NCBI GenBank assembly: GCA_021286645.1
Contig: JAJTBZ010000042.1
Span: 1 to 64,000 of the forward strand
DNA length: 64,000 nucleotides
Direction of reading: 5' to 3'
From: Ignavibacteria bacterium
Lineage (GTDB): Bacteria; Bacteroidota; Ignavibacteria; Ignavibacteriales; Ignavibacteriaceae
Of the stretch, positions 63,776-64,000 are shown one piece after another. A model generated the notes under the pieces. The model was not told the origin of the DNA and ran no database searches. It saw only the letters and a program-made list of their open reading frames with translations. The position numbers and the translations under genes were made by a program. Within the stretch, counting starts at the first letter, position 1; each line of letters opens with the position of its first letter.

Positions 63776-64000
63776 ATGGGTCAACAACAATTGTTATTAA
63801 TAGTATTGGGAGTTATTATCGTTGGTTTGGCAATAGTTGTAGGTATTAACTTGTTTAAGGCAAGTGCTATTGAGGCCAATAGAAATGCAGTCATCGCTGA
63901 TTTAAATAACCTTGCGGCAATGGCGCAGCAGTATTATAAAAAACCTGCCAGCTTAGGCGGCGGTGGCAACTCGTTTGTAGGGTATGCACTGGCAACCGGT
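63776..64000 (+). CDS. Second major pilin-like protein, cut by the window end
   Basis: The first 75 residues are visible, starting MGQQQLLLIVLGVIIVGLAI. By my count 65 of 75 residues match the upstream pilin, with differences such as Gln28Lys and Phe70Tyr, yet the codons are widely different. The second gene uses mostly AT-ending codons in the helix (TTG TTA TTA ATA), whereas the first uses CTC, ATC and GGC. It has its own ribosome-binding site (AAGGAG) right before ATG 63776. The C-terminal part lies outside the window. Confidence 0.7.
   Translation, partial: MGQQQLLLIVLGVIIVGLAIVVGINLFKASAIEANRNAVIADLNNLAAMAQQYYKKPASLGGGGNSFVGYALATG

Noticed and set aside
1-64000. tRNA, rRNA, CRISPR array, insertion sequence or prophage signals
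   Set aside because: I looked for tRNA T-arm patterns, regularly spaced direct repeats and transposase or integrase motifs and found none; a proper search with dedicated tools is still needed to exclude short RNAs.

Overview
The window looks like chromosomal DNA from a diderm bacterium of the FCB (Bacteroidota/Chlorobi/Ignavibacteria) branch, most likely an Ignavibacteria-like lineage. The evidence is a fused LpxC-FabZ, a C-terminal type IX secretion sorting domain of the NYPNPFNPSTTI type, a TonB-dependent receptor with a carboxypeptidase-like N-terminal domain, BshB1 of bacillithiol synthesis, a TamB-like protein, an UpxY-type NusG paralog and a SMUG2-type DNA glycosylase. Several genes start at GTG or TTG, and Shine-Dalgarno signals are patchy. 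I found no rRNA, tRNA, CRISPR array, insertion sequence or phage gene.

Layout. 0.3-5.5 kb: a D-2-hydroxyacid dehydrogenase, a stand-alone cobalamin-binding sensor, an AI-2E-type permease overlapping a CCA-enzyme-like protein with a decayed nucleotidyltransferase domain, and a CDF metal exporter. 5.6-11.5 kb: a five-gene MacAB-TolC-like export operon (TolC, adaptor, ATPase, two permeases). 11.8-15.8 kb: an exonuclease/UvrC-like fusion, a pseudo-receiver-GAF protein, an EVE protein and an HU protein. 15.9-21.6 kb: a ClC channel, methylmalonyl-CoA mutase large subunit plus epimerase, a PEGA-like lipoprotein and a PPK2 kinase. 21.8-32.7 kb: a nearly gap-free envelope operon, lpxC/fabZ-lpxA-lipM-panB-propeller protein-rfaE1-rfaE2-tamB, combining lipid A, heptose, lipoate, pantothenate and outer-membrane biogenesis functions. 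32.7-40.9 kb: a methyltransferase, bshB1, an LTA-synthase-like enzyme, a two-repeat DMT-like membrane protein and a TonB-dependent receptor. 41-46.3 kb: a hybrid kinase with a receiver lacking its phospho-acceptor, an orphan UpxY antiterminator, a TPR protein, a sirtuin and RadA. 46.4-52.1 kb: two large secreted proteins facing each other, one with a T9SS sorting domain and one with an NlpC/P60-like domain and dockerin repeats. 52.3-60 kb: two PAS kinases, an SDR coupled to SMUG2, a metallophosphoesterase and two lipoproteins.

The most unusual region is 60.1-64.0 kb. Five consecutive proteins, three on the minus strand and two on the plus strand (the last cut by the window end), begin with only MG or MFG followed directly by a collinear hydrophobic helix. 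They resemble type IV pilins or pseudopilins without a normal leader peptide or Glu5. The first plus-strand pilin has a candidate sigma-54 promoter. About 170-260 bp upstream of it lies an array of CGG(N)AAAT motifs folded into nested palindromes, placed like an enhancer-binding site. I propose this as a pilus-like or secretion-filament locus with a minimal prepilin leader; the assembly ATPase, platform protein and peptidase are not in the window.
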